Assembly: GCA_012799165.1 (NCBI GenBank)
Contig: JAAZLU010000022.1
Span: 1-13,028 of the forward strand
From: Clostridiales bacterium
GTDB taxonomy: Bacteria > Bacillota > Clostridia > Peptostreptococcales > Anaerovoracaceae
Direction of reading: 5' to 3'
DNA: 13,028 nucleotides
A program made the translations under genes and the position numbers. Position 1 is the first letter of the stretch, and every line of letters begins with the position of its first letter. Below are positions 1 through 4,973 of this stretch, piece by piece. The notes beneath the pieces are model-generated. The model ran no database searches. It saw only the letters and a list, made by a program, of their open reading frames with translations, and was not told where the DNA came from.

Positions 1-41
1 ATCACCATCCTTATGCATATTTTATACCAAAGTTTACACGA

Positions 42-70
42 AGTATATGTATTTTTGGGCTCCTAGTCAA
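42..70 (-). promoter_or_regulatory. Leftward sigma-70-type promoter for a gene beyond the left edge
   Basis: Read on the minus strand, TTGACT (65-70) and TATACT (42-47) are separated by exactly 17 bp, with one mismatch to consensus in each hexamer. Transcription would start near position 35 and run off the left edge. It lies downstream of the rtcB coding end, so it should serve the next gene to the left, which is not visible. Assignment rests only on hexamer match and spacing. Confidence 0.5.
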
Positions 71-74
71 ATCC

Positions 75-104
75 TATGCACATTAAACCGCTTGTTATGC
101 ACAT
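75..104. repeat. Two 9-bp direct repeats, TATGCACAT, 21 bp apart
   Basis: TATGCACAT occurs at 75-83 and 96-104. The 21-bp period is two helical turns, so both copies face the same side of the DNA. They lie just upstream of the leftward promoter at 42-70, centred near -44 and -65 from its predicted start. A one-mismatch copy (TATGCATAT) lies at 12-20, a further 63 bp away. This is the geometry of an activator or regulator site; the binding protein is unknown. Confidence 0.35.
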
Positions 105-118
105 GATTCTTTTGACCG

Positions 119-1243
119 TCAATCCCCACTTGCCTTGAAATTGTATACCGGAGTAAGCCGGTGCAGGATCTCCGCAGTCTGATCGAGATGCTCTTGCAAG
201 CTGTCCAAAGATTTATAAGCCATCGGTGCCTCATCGAGAGTATCGCGGCGAATTGAGCTTGAATAGATCCCTTCCATGCTGCTTTTAAAATCTCCCATCG
301 ACAGCACTCGTTTTGCCTCTCTTCGCGACATAATCCGCCCCGCACCGTGCGGCGCGGAGAAATTCCAGTCGGGGTTGCCCTTTCCGACGCATATCAGGGA
401 ACCGTCGCGCATATTCAGCGGAATAAGAACCTTTTCGCCCTCGTGTGCAGATATGGCACCCTTGCGCAGAATCATCTCTTCCAAATCTATATAATTATGA
501 ATTGTCGTAAAGCGCTCGCCGCACTGCCAATCCATCCCCTCGAATATCGTCTCCGCCATAGCCTTGCGGTTTTGAACGGCATATTCCTGCATTATCTTCA
601 TGTCGTGCAGATAGTCTTTGAGCGGCTCGCCTTCAAGATAGGCCAAATCTTTATCCATCTTAGGCTTCTGCTTTGCTGCAAGGCGCTGGTAGTGCAGGGC
701 TACCTGAAGTCCTATATGCCGCGAGCCGGAGTGGATGACGAGATATAACCTATCTTCTTCGTCCTTATTTACTTCTATAAAATGATTGCCGCCGCCCAGA
801 GTTCCCAGCGAGAGGCGGGCGCGTTGCAGTTTTAACTTGTCGTCGTTGCGTCCTTCTTCGCGGCATCGCAGTTCCTCGATGCGTGTCCGATCTAAAAATG
901 CATGCTCTTTCTTTCGAATCTCGTAGCCCGAGGGAATGCGGGAACGTATAAGGCGATCGAGGCGCGGCAGGTCGAGCTCATCTTCCGCAAGTCCTTCCAA
1001 CTCGCTTGTAAGCATGCCGCAGCCTATGTCGACTCCGACCAGATTCGGCACCACATTATCTTTGATTGTCATGGTTGTGCCTATAGTGCTCCCCGCTCCA
1101 GCGTGCACGTCCGGCATAACTCGGATTTTACTTCCTTCAACAAAGTGCTGGTTTACGAGATTTTGAATCTGAGCCCGCGCAGTCTCCTCCAGCTCGCTCG
1201 TGAACACCTTCGCTTCGTTATACTTACCTTCGATTAATATCAA
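119..1243 (-). CDS. rtcB: RtcB-family RNA ligase
   Basis: RtcB enzymes join RNA 2',3'-cyclic phosphate or 3'-phosphate ends to 5'-OH ends, using GTP and Mn2+ through a GMP-histidine intermediate. The 374-residue product matches the shorter bacterial RtcB type. Visible signatures are PDVHAGAGSTIG (residues 44-55, metal ligands Asp45 and His47), VGVDIGCGM (69-77, Cys75 metal ligand), GGGNHFIE (150-157), HSGSRHIG (171-178) and APHGAGR (297-303), in which His299 is the expected guanylylated residue. The start is TTG at 1243: an in-frame TAA lies two codons upstream, and translation from there gives the N-terminus MILIEGKYNEAKVFT, which fits this subfamily. A weak AAGGA-like ribosome site precedes it. 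No archease or RtcA gene is adjacent. It is transcribed away from the DUF5320 cluster. No convincing promoter was found; a TATAAT (minus strand, 1282-1287) lacks a good -35. RNA repair is likely, but the natural substrate cannot be read from sequence. Confidence 0.93.
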   Translation of the reverse strand: MILIEGKYNEAKVFTSELEETARAQIQNLVNQHFVEGSKIRVMPDVHAGAGSTIGTTMTIKDNVVPNLVGVDIGCGMLTSELEGLAEDELDLPRLDRLIRSRIPSGYEIRKKEHAFLDRTRIEELRCREEGRNDDKLKLQRARLSLGTLGGGNHFIEVNKDEEDRLYLVIHSGSRHIGLQVALHYQRLAAKQKPKMDKDLAYLEGEPLKDYLHDMKIMQEYAVQNRKAMAETIFEGMDWQCGERFTTIHNYIDLEEMILRKGAISAHEGEKVLIPLNMRDGSLICVGKGNPDWNFSAPHGAGRIMSRREAKRVLSMGDFKSSMEGIYSSSIRRDTLDEAPMAYKSLDSLQEHLDQTAEILHRLTPVYNFKASGD

Positions 1244-1340
1244 ATTTTAAACACCGTCCTTGTCGATAACTGTTATGTCGCATTATATGAAAAGGGCGGG
1301 CGTCGGCGCCCCGGGAATTAATTGTAACATGTTTTCGGCG

Positions 1341-1358
1341 CGCTTCTATAAAGAAGCG
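1341..1358. repeat. Short inverted repeat between the rtcB and DUF5320 units
   Basis: CGCTTC (1341-1346) and GAAGCG (1353-1358) form a perfect 6-bp stem with a 6-base loop. Neither strand has a following T-run, so it is not a typical terminator. It could be part of the rtcB 5' leader or an operator; function is not established. The whole 1244-1413 stretch contains no credible gene. Confidence 0.3.
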
Positions 1359-1413
1359 GTGAAATCGGCTTGAACTGAGGTAGCTGTGAATTTGGATTGA
1401 AATCAAATAGTTA

Positions 1414-1441
1414 TTGACATATGCCATAAATGTTGTATAAT
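1414..1441 (+). promoter_or_regulatory. Near-consensus sigma-70 promoter of the DUF5320/ORP-like cluster
   Basis: A perfect TTGACA (1414-1419) and a perfect TATAAT (1436-1441) are separated by 16 bp. Transcription should begin near 1448, giving a leader of about 38 nt before the ATG at 1486. Such a strong core promoter usually needs repression; the overlapping palindromes described separately are the likely means. Confidence 0.85.
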
Positions 1442-1462
1442 ACAGATAAATGGCATATGTCA
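1415..1462. promoter_or_regulatory. Paired palindromic operators overlapping the -35 and the start region
   Basis: TGACATATGCCA (1415-1426) and TGGCATATGTCA (1451-1462) are each a nearly perfect palindrome of the form TGRCATATGYCA, and each is the exact reverse complement of the other. The perfect match between arms extends over 12 bp (1416-1427 against 1450-1461). Each copy is also followed by TAAAT, so they look like direct repeats too. The centres are 36 bp apart. One copy covers the -35 and the other lies at about +3 to +15, so a bound dimer pair would block RNA polymerase. The natural candidate binder is the DUF134 helix-turn-helix protein encoded in the same cluster, but this is inference. 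Confidence 0.7.
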
Positions 1463-1471
1463 TAAATCGGG

Positions 1472-1480
1472 AGGAGGTGA
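1472..1480 (+). promoter_or_regulatory. Ribosome-binding site that fixes the DUF5320 start
   Basis: AGGAGGTGA is a full complement to the 3' end of 16S rRNA and lies 5 nt before the ATG at 1486. It rules out the earlier in-frame ATG at 1450, which lies inside the operator and has no ribosome site. Confidence 0.85.
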
Positions 1481-1485
1481 ATATA

Positions 1486-1752
1486 ATGCCGAGAATGGAT
1501 GGAACAGGCCCGATGGGTGAAGGTCCGAAGACCGGAAGAGGAATGGGAAGCTGCGAAGGCGAGGCTACTCCGAGGTACGGAATAGGCCGCGGAAGGGGCA
1601 GAGGATTCGGAAGCAGGTGTGGGCGCGGATTAGGTAGAGGCCGCGGATTAAACCGTGTGTCTGCAAAGCTCAACAAAGAGACTCTCGAGGATCAGAGAGA
1701 TGCCCTCAAGGATAAACTCAGTATTATCGATGCAAAATTGAAAGATCTTTAA
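1486..1752 (+). CDS. DUF5320-family small Gly/Arg-rich protein
   Basis: An 88-residue protein opening MPRMDGTGPMGEGPKTGRG, the characteristic start of DUF5320 proteins. Residues 10-54 are rich in Gly and Arg with repeated GRG units and two cysteines (Cys23, Cys45). Residues 58-88 are charged, with a heptad-like pattern of Leu and Ile that suggests a short coiled coil. No enzyme motif is visible and the molecular role of the family is unknown to me. Family members commonly neighbour NifX-fold, DUF134 and MinD-ferredoxin genes, as here. As the first gene after a strong promoter with an ideal ribosome site it should be the most highly made product of the cluster. A metal- or nucleic-acid-binding accessory role is possible but unproven. 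Confidence 0.85.
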   Translation: MPRMDGTGPMGEGPKTGRGMGSCEGEATPRYGIGRGRGRGFGSRCGRGLGRGRGLNRVSAKLNKETLEDQRDALKDKLSIIDAKLKDL

Positions 1753-1760
1753 AAGCTAGA

Positions 1761-1793
1761 GGAGCTAAGCGAAGCACCCCTTCGCTTAGCTCC
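1761..1793 (+). other. Perfect 14-bp stem-loop between the DUF5320 and DUF134 genes
   Basis: Arms 1761-1774 and 1780-1793 are exactly complementary and enclose a 5-base loop (CACCC). What follows is AGTTAGGATTG, not a T-run, so this is not a classical intrinsic terminator. It begins 8 nt after the DUF5320 stop codon. It could stop part of the transcription, protect the upstream mRNA from 3' exonucleases, or mark a processing site, in each case raising DUF5320 levels over the downstream genes. Confidence 0.7.
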
Positions 1794-1805
1794 AGTTAGG
1801 ATTGT

Positions 1806-1812
1806 GGGGTGA
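1806..1812 (+). promoter_or_regulatory. Ribosome-binding site that fixes the DUF134 start
   Basis: GGGGTGA lies 8 nt before the ATG at 1821. The earlier in-frame GTG at 1809 overlaps this site and is not a likely start. Confidence 0.65.
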
Positions 1813-1820
1813 AATTATTT

Positions 1821-2180
1821 ATGGCAAGACCGAGAAAGAGAAGGCGAGTTTGCCGACTGCCTGAAAACAGAAAATTCGGGCCCTTGGATGCGCCCGCCGG
1901 AGGCGGAAATTGCGTAATCATGACAGTCGATGAGTACGAAGCCATAAGGCTCATCGATTCGGAAGGCTTCACTCAGGAGGAATGCGCAGAGCAGATGAAC
2001 ATCGCCCGCAGCACGGTTCAAGGCATATATACGGAAGCCAGAAAAAAGCTGGCCGAATCTTTGGTGGGCGGTAAAGAATTACGAATAGAGGGCGGCGAAT
2101 ACGGACTCTGCGACGGGCAGGGACCGGGTTGCGGTCGCGGCTGTCGCAGACACGGACGAGGCAGACGCTCTGCAGATTAA
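1821..2180 (+). CDS. DUF134 helix-turn-helix DNA-binding protein
   Basis: A 119-residue protein with the DUF134 signature: MARPRK at the start, then basic residues and RLPEN (12-16), followed by MTVDEYEAIRLID (34-46) and a helix-turn-helix resembling sigma-70 region 4 (about 50-80, GFTQEECAEQMNIARSTVQG). DUF134 proteins are predicted transcription regulators. The C-terminal tail (97-111) has three Cys (97, 104, 108) and a His (111) among Gly and Arg, a possible metal or Fe-S site that could make binding depend on metal or redox state. Being second in a cluster whose promoter is bracketed by palindromes, it is the best candidate for the local repressor. The ATG at 1821 is preferred over the GTG at 1809 because of the ribosome site and because the family starts with this sequence. 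The role as repressor is inferred. Confidence 0.88.
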   Translation: MARPRKRRRVCRLPENRKFGPLDAPAGGGNCVIMTVDEYEAIRLIDSEGFTQEECAEQMNIARSTVQGIYTEARKKLAESLVGGKELRIEGGEYGLCDGQGPGCGRGCRRHGRGRRSAD

Positions 2181-2198
2181 GTTTGGTAATAAAGCGTT

Positions 2199-2235
2199 CT
2201 GCTTTGGGTTATTCGATCGATGATCCGCAGAGCAG
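2199..2235 (+). terminator. Possible weak terminator or attenuator after the DUF134 gene
   Basis: CTGCTTTG (2199-2206) can pair with the segment at 2228-2235, 8 bp including one G-T wobble. Two more G-C pairs can form inside past a one-base bulge. The sequence after it, CATTATTTTAT, is T-rich but interrupted. No good second promoter is visible before the next gene at 2280, so readthrough is expected. Confidence 0.35.
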
Positions 2236-2269
2236 CATTATTTTATAGATAGTTAAGTGATATTTGAAT

Positions 2270-2275
2270 GGAGGA
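2270..2275 (+). promoter_or_regulatory. Ribosome-binding site that fixes the first NifX-like start
   Basis: GGAGGA lies 4 nt before the ATG at 2280. It overlaps the upstream in-frame ATG at 2268, which is therefore not the start. Confidence 0.7.
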
Positions 2276-2279
2276 TTTT

Positions 2280-2648
2280 ATGAAGATAGTAATTCCGGTA
2301 GATGAGAAAACCTTGGATTCAGGTGTATGTGCATCCTTCGGACGCGCACCCTATTTCCTTATTTACGATATGGAAACTAAAGAGAATAATTTTATCGACA
2401 ACCCTGCCGCAAAGAGCACGGGAGGTGCGGGAATTAAGGCTGCGCAATTGATAATAGATAACGGAGCTAAGGCCTTGCTTACACCGCGTCTTGGTCAAAA
2501 TGCCGCCGAGGTGCTCGAGGCAGCGGAGATTAAGCTGTATAAGAGCATCGATGCTCCGGCCGGGAAGAATATAGAAGCTTTTGTCGCCGGTGAACTTCCG
2601 GTGCTGAAGGAGATTCACGCGGGATTTCACAGGCACGGAGGCAGATAG
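2280..2648 (+). CDS. NifX/NifB-C/ORP-fold metal-cluster-binding protein, first copy
   Basis: A 122-residue single-domain protein of the dinitrogenase iron-molybdenum cofactor (NifX, PF02579) family. It starts MKIVIPVDEKTLDSGVCASF, followed by GRAPYFLIYD and a Gly/Ala-rich GGAGIKAAQLIIDNGAKALL segment, the usual order of this ribonuclease-H-like fold. Members bind iron-molybdenum cofactor precursors or, in Desulfovibrio orange protein, a Mo-Cu-S cluster. There are no nitrogenase genes here, so a nitrogenase role is not implied. Cys17 sits near the usual cluster-binding pocket. The end (His113, His117, His119) is His-rich and could bind metal. The stop codon is separated from the next ATG by one base, so translation with the downstream ATPase is probably coupled. 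Which metal it binds is unknown. Confidence 0.88.
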   Translation: MKIVIPVDEKTLDSGVCASFGRAPYFLIYDMETKENNFIDNPAAKSTGGAGIKAAQLIIDNGAKALLTPRLGQNAAEVLEAAEIKLYKSIDAPAGKNIEAFVAGELPVLKEIHAGFHRHGGR

Positions 2649-2649
2649 C

Positions 2650-3513
2650 ATGAAGATAGCCGTACTGAGCGGCAAGGGCGGCACCGGCAAGACTTTGGTA
2701 GCGGTTAATTTTGCTGCGGTATCGAAGGGATCCGTATATATGGATTGCGATGTCGAGGAGCCTAACGGCCATCTGTTTTTTAAGCCCGTGGAAATTCTTG
2801 AGGAAGAGATATCCGTAAAGATTCCGCAGGCGGACTCCGAGCTCTGCGACGGGTGCCGAAGATGCGTCGATTTTTGTAACTTTAATGCCCTCGCTTATAT
2901 CAAGGACAAGTTAATAGTATTCGATGATGTGTGCCACTCCTGCGGCGGCTGCGTTCTCGTTTGCCCGAATGGAGCGCTTACAGAAAGGGATAAAGTTATA
3001 GGCAAGGTAAAAAAGGGGGGCTCAGGCGATGTGACCGTATGGACCGGTATACTAAACACAGGTGAAGCCACGGGAGTTCCCATAATAAATAGGCTGCTTG
3101 CAGCAGAAGAGCTTCGCTCTGGTACGCCGGTCTTTATCGATTGCCCGCCGGGGAGTGCTTGCATCGTTATGGAGAGCATAAAAGATGCAGATTATTGTGT
3201 GCTCGTGGCCGAGCCGACCCTGTTCGGAGTACATAATCTCAACATGGTATATGAGCTGGTGAACTTGTTCGGCAAGCCTTTCGGCGTGATTCTTAACAAA
3301 TGTCTGGAAGGAGAAGAAAATCCGGCGGAGAAGTTTTGCCTGGAAAAGGATATTAAGATTTTAGGGAGGATTCCCTTCGACAGCGAGCTCGGGCTCCTAA
3401 ACTCGAATGGGCATATTGCCGCCATTGAAGATGAAAAATATGGGAAGATGTTTTCTTCCCTGCTCGAAGAAGTCATAAAGGAGGTGCCGAATGAAACAAC
3501 TGCTTATTCTTAG
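2650..3513 (+). CDS. MinD-type ATPase with two 4Fe-4S ferredoxin motifs, first copy
   Basis: A 287-residue P-loop ATPase of the MinD/Mrp class with a ferredoxin domain inserted early in the chain. The deviant Walker A is GKGGTGKT (8-15), the switch-type MDCDVEEPN spans 31-39, and DCPPG (164-168) is the Walker B/switch II region. Two Cys clusters of form CxxCxxCxxxC (66, 69, 72, 76 and 95, 98, 101, 105) should ligate two 4Fe-4S clusters. Such proteins are expected to couple ATP binding to assembly or transfer of a metal-sulfur cluster, probably to the neighbouring NifX-fold proteins, as in orange-protein operons. It overlaps the next gene by 23 bp, and the ribosome site of that gene lies inside its last codons. 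A role as a cytosolic dimer is inferred from the family. Confidence 0.92.
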   Translation: MKIAVLSGKGGTGKTLVAVNFAAVSKGSVYMDCDVEEPNGHLFFKPVEILEEEISVKIPQADSELCDGCRRCVDFCNFNALAYIKDKLIVFDDVCHSCGGCVLVCPNGALTERDKVIGKVKKGGSGDVTVWTGILNTGEATGVPIINRLLAAEELRSGTPVFIDCPPGSACIVMESIKDADYCVLVAEPTLFGVHNLNMVYELVNLFGKPFGVILNKCLEGEENPAEKFCLEKDIKILGRIPFDSELGLLNSNGHIAAIEDEKYGKMFSSLLEEVIKEVPNETTAYS

Positions 3514-4582
3514 CGGCAAGGGCGGCACCGGCAAGACGACTATAGCCAGTGCGTTTATAAAGCTCGCCGAAGCGCGGGCATACGCGGACTGCGATGTGGA
3601 TGCGCCCAACCTGCATCTTATAAGCGGCTGGAACAGCGAGCCCGCTAGCTCGGACTTTTACGGCCTTCCCATAGCGGAGCTGAGCACGGACTTGTGCATT
3701 CAGTGCGACAGCTGCAGGCAGCACTGCCGCTTCGACGCCATATCGTTTGACGAAGAATACAAGGTGAACACTTATGCCTGCGAAGGCTGCGGGGTCTGCG
3801 AATACGTCTGCCCCGTGGGGGCGATAAAGATGGTTCCGGCAGTGTCTGGAGAGCTGATGCTGTATTCCGGCGCGGACGAGGCCTTTTCGACGGCGCAGCT
3901 GCGCATGGGTAGCGGTACATCCGGCCTTTTGGTCACCGAAGTGAAAAATCGGATGAAATCGGCGGCGCCCGATGCTAAGTTCGCTATAATAGACGGATCC
4001 CCCGGAATAGGCTGCCCTGTAATAGCCTCGATAAGCGGTGTAGATATGGTTCTGGTAGTCGCCGAACCCTCAATATCGGGAATAAGCGATATGGAGCGCA
4101 TAATCGATACGGCTGCAAAATTCGGCACGAAGACAGCAGTGTGTGTCAATAAATTCGACACTAATTTAGAAAACACGAAGAAGATAGAAGATTTCTGCGC
4201 GAAGCACGATCTGCCTTTTGTCGGCACTATACCTTTCGATTCTGATGCGGTAAAGGCCATAAACGACGGCCTTACCATAGTAGACATGGACTGCGCATCG
4301 GGAAGGGCTGTCAGAAAGATTTATTCCGCAGTGATGGAGCTTCTCTTTGAAGGAGGAGAACCCGAAATATCGGCGGTAGGAGGGGACGAACAAAAGGGCG
4401 GATGTATGCCGTGCGCGGAAGGAACTGAGGGCGGCTGCACTTCATGCGCTACAATAACGGAGGGCGCTTGCACGCCGTGCGTGGGAATAACCGACGTACA
4501 AAATTGCGGATACAATCCGCTTAAAGAATTATTGAATAAAACGGAGGAACAAAAAAATGATGAAAATAGCTGTTGCAAGTGA
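3491..4582 (+). CDS. MinD-type ATPase with two 4Fe-4S motifs and a CxxC-repeat tail
   Basis: A 363-residue paralogue of the preceding protein. It shows GKGGTGKTT (9-17), ADCDVDAPN (32-40), ferredoxin clusters at Cys69/72/75/79 and Cys97/100/103/107, and DGSPG (168-172) in the Walker B position. The ATPase core ends near residue 290, matching the usual length of the family. The remaining 70 residues are an extra tail with three tandem 11-residue units, each carrying CxxC (305/308, 316/319, 327/330), and then Cys339 and a terminal CCK. The tail could bind a further cluster or metal, or act as a persulfide or thiol relay. AAGGAGGTG (3479-3487) gives the ATG at 3491 a strong ribosome site within the upstream gene. 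Its own end overlaps the next gene by 26 bp. The two ATPases probably form a heterodimer or act in sequence; this is inferred. Confidence 0.92.
   Translation: MKQLLILSGKGGTGKTTIASAFIKLAEARAYADCDVDAPNLHLISGWNSEPASSDFYGLPIAELSTDLCIQCDSCRQHCRFDAISFDEEYKVNTYACEGCGVCEYVCPVGAIKMVPAVSGELMLYSGADEAFSTAQLRMGSGTSGLLVTEVKNRMKSAAPDAKFAIIDGSPGIGCPVIASISGVDMVLVVAEPSISGISDMERIIDTAAKFGTKTAVCVNKFDTNLENTKKIEDFCAKHDLPFVGTIPFDSDAVKAINDGLTIVDMDCASGRAVRKIYSAVMELLFEGGEPEISAVGGDEQKGGCMPCAEGTEGGCTSCATITEGACTPCVGITDVQNCGYNPLKELLNKTEEQKNDENSCCK
4397..4495 (+). repeat. Three in-frame 33-bp repeats encoding the CxxC tail
   Basis: Three consecutive 33-bp units encode GGCMPCAEGTE, GGCTSCATITE and GACTPCVGITD. CxxC recurs every 11 residues exactly. 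DNA similarity is clearest between units two and three (GAGGGCG before the Cys codon in both). They lie inside the second MinD-type ATPase gene. Confidence 0.85.
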
Positions 4583-4916
4583 TAACGGAAAGGTGAGCGG
4601 ACACTTCGGCCACTGCGAAGCCTTTATGATTTACGATGTCGAGGACAATAAGATTGTAAATAGCGAAAAAGTCGCCAATCCCGGACACAGGCCCGGCTTT
4701 TTGCCTAACTTTTTAGCCGATCGCGGAGTAAATGTAATCATAAGCGGAGGCATGGGCGGCGGCGCAGTCGCAATCTTTAACGAGAGGAATGTCGAGGTAG
4801 TCATCGGAGCGGATGGCGACGCCGAGACAAATGTGCATGCCTATCTAAACGGCTCCTTAGAATCGACCGGCTCCGTCTGTCATGAGCATCAGCACATCGA
4901 CGAATGCGGGGTATAA
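4557..4916 (+). CDS. NifX/ORP-fold metal-cluster-binding protein, second copy
   Basis: A 119-residue member of the same NifX (PF02579) family, but of the type with GHFGHCEAFMIYDVE near the start (residues 15-29) and IISGGMGGGAVAIF in the middle, closer to the orange-protein and NifB C-terminal forms than the first copy. His16, His19 and Cys20 are candidate cluster ligands. The tail (108-117) carries two Cys and three His, another likely metal site. GGAGG at 4543-4547 supports the ATG at 4557; the next codon is also ATG. It overlaps the upstream ATPase by 26 bp and ends the cluster, followed by a terminator. It probably receives or carries a metal-sulfur cluster handled by the two ATPases; the metal is unknown. 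Confidence 0.88.
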   Translation: MMKIAVASDNGKVSGHFGHCEAFMIYDVEDNKIVNSEKVANPGHRPGFLPNFLADRGVNVIISGGMGGGAVAIFNERNVEVVIGADGDAETNVHAYLNGSLESTGSVCHEHQHIDECGV

Positions 4917-4932
4917 GTGTGAGATAATAAAA

Positions 4933-4965
4933 AAGGCATCATATTTTGTGAAAATATGATGCCTT
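4933..4965. terminator. Bidirectional terminator between convergent genes
   Basis: Arms 4933-4947 and 4951-4965 form a perfect 15-bp stem with a 3-base loop. Read leftwards (minus strand) it is followed by a run of T (complement of AATAAAAAA), an ideal terminator for the flavin oxidoreductase gene. Read rightwards the tail is T-poor beyond the stem's own TT, so it should end the ORP-like cluster less sharply. Confidence 0.9.
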
Positions 4966-4973
4966 AACCATTG

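Noticed and set aside
1282..1287. Minus-strand TATAAT as the rtcB -10 element
   Set aside because: The sequence 16-18 bp upstream is GC-rich and does not resemble a -35, and there is no extended -10 TG. The real promoter remains unknown.
1299..1312. GC-rich hairpin GGGCG/CGCCC as a terminator
   Set aside because: The stem is only 5 bp and neither strand has a following T-run; it is also upstream of, not after, both neighbouring genes.
1450..1485. A longer DUF5320 start at the ATG at 1450
   Set aside because: That ATG is within the palindromic operator and practically at the transcription start, with no ribosome site; the ATG at 1486 has an ideal one and gives the family N-terminus.
4397..4495. 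CRISPR-like or mobile repeat array
   Set aside because: The 33-bp units are adjacent, in frame and coding, with no spacers. No CRISPR array, transposase or integrase was seen anywhere in the window.
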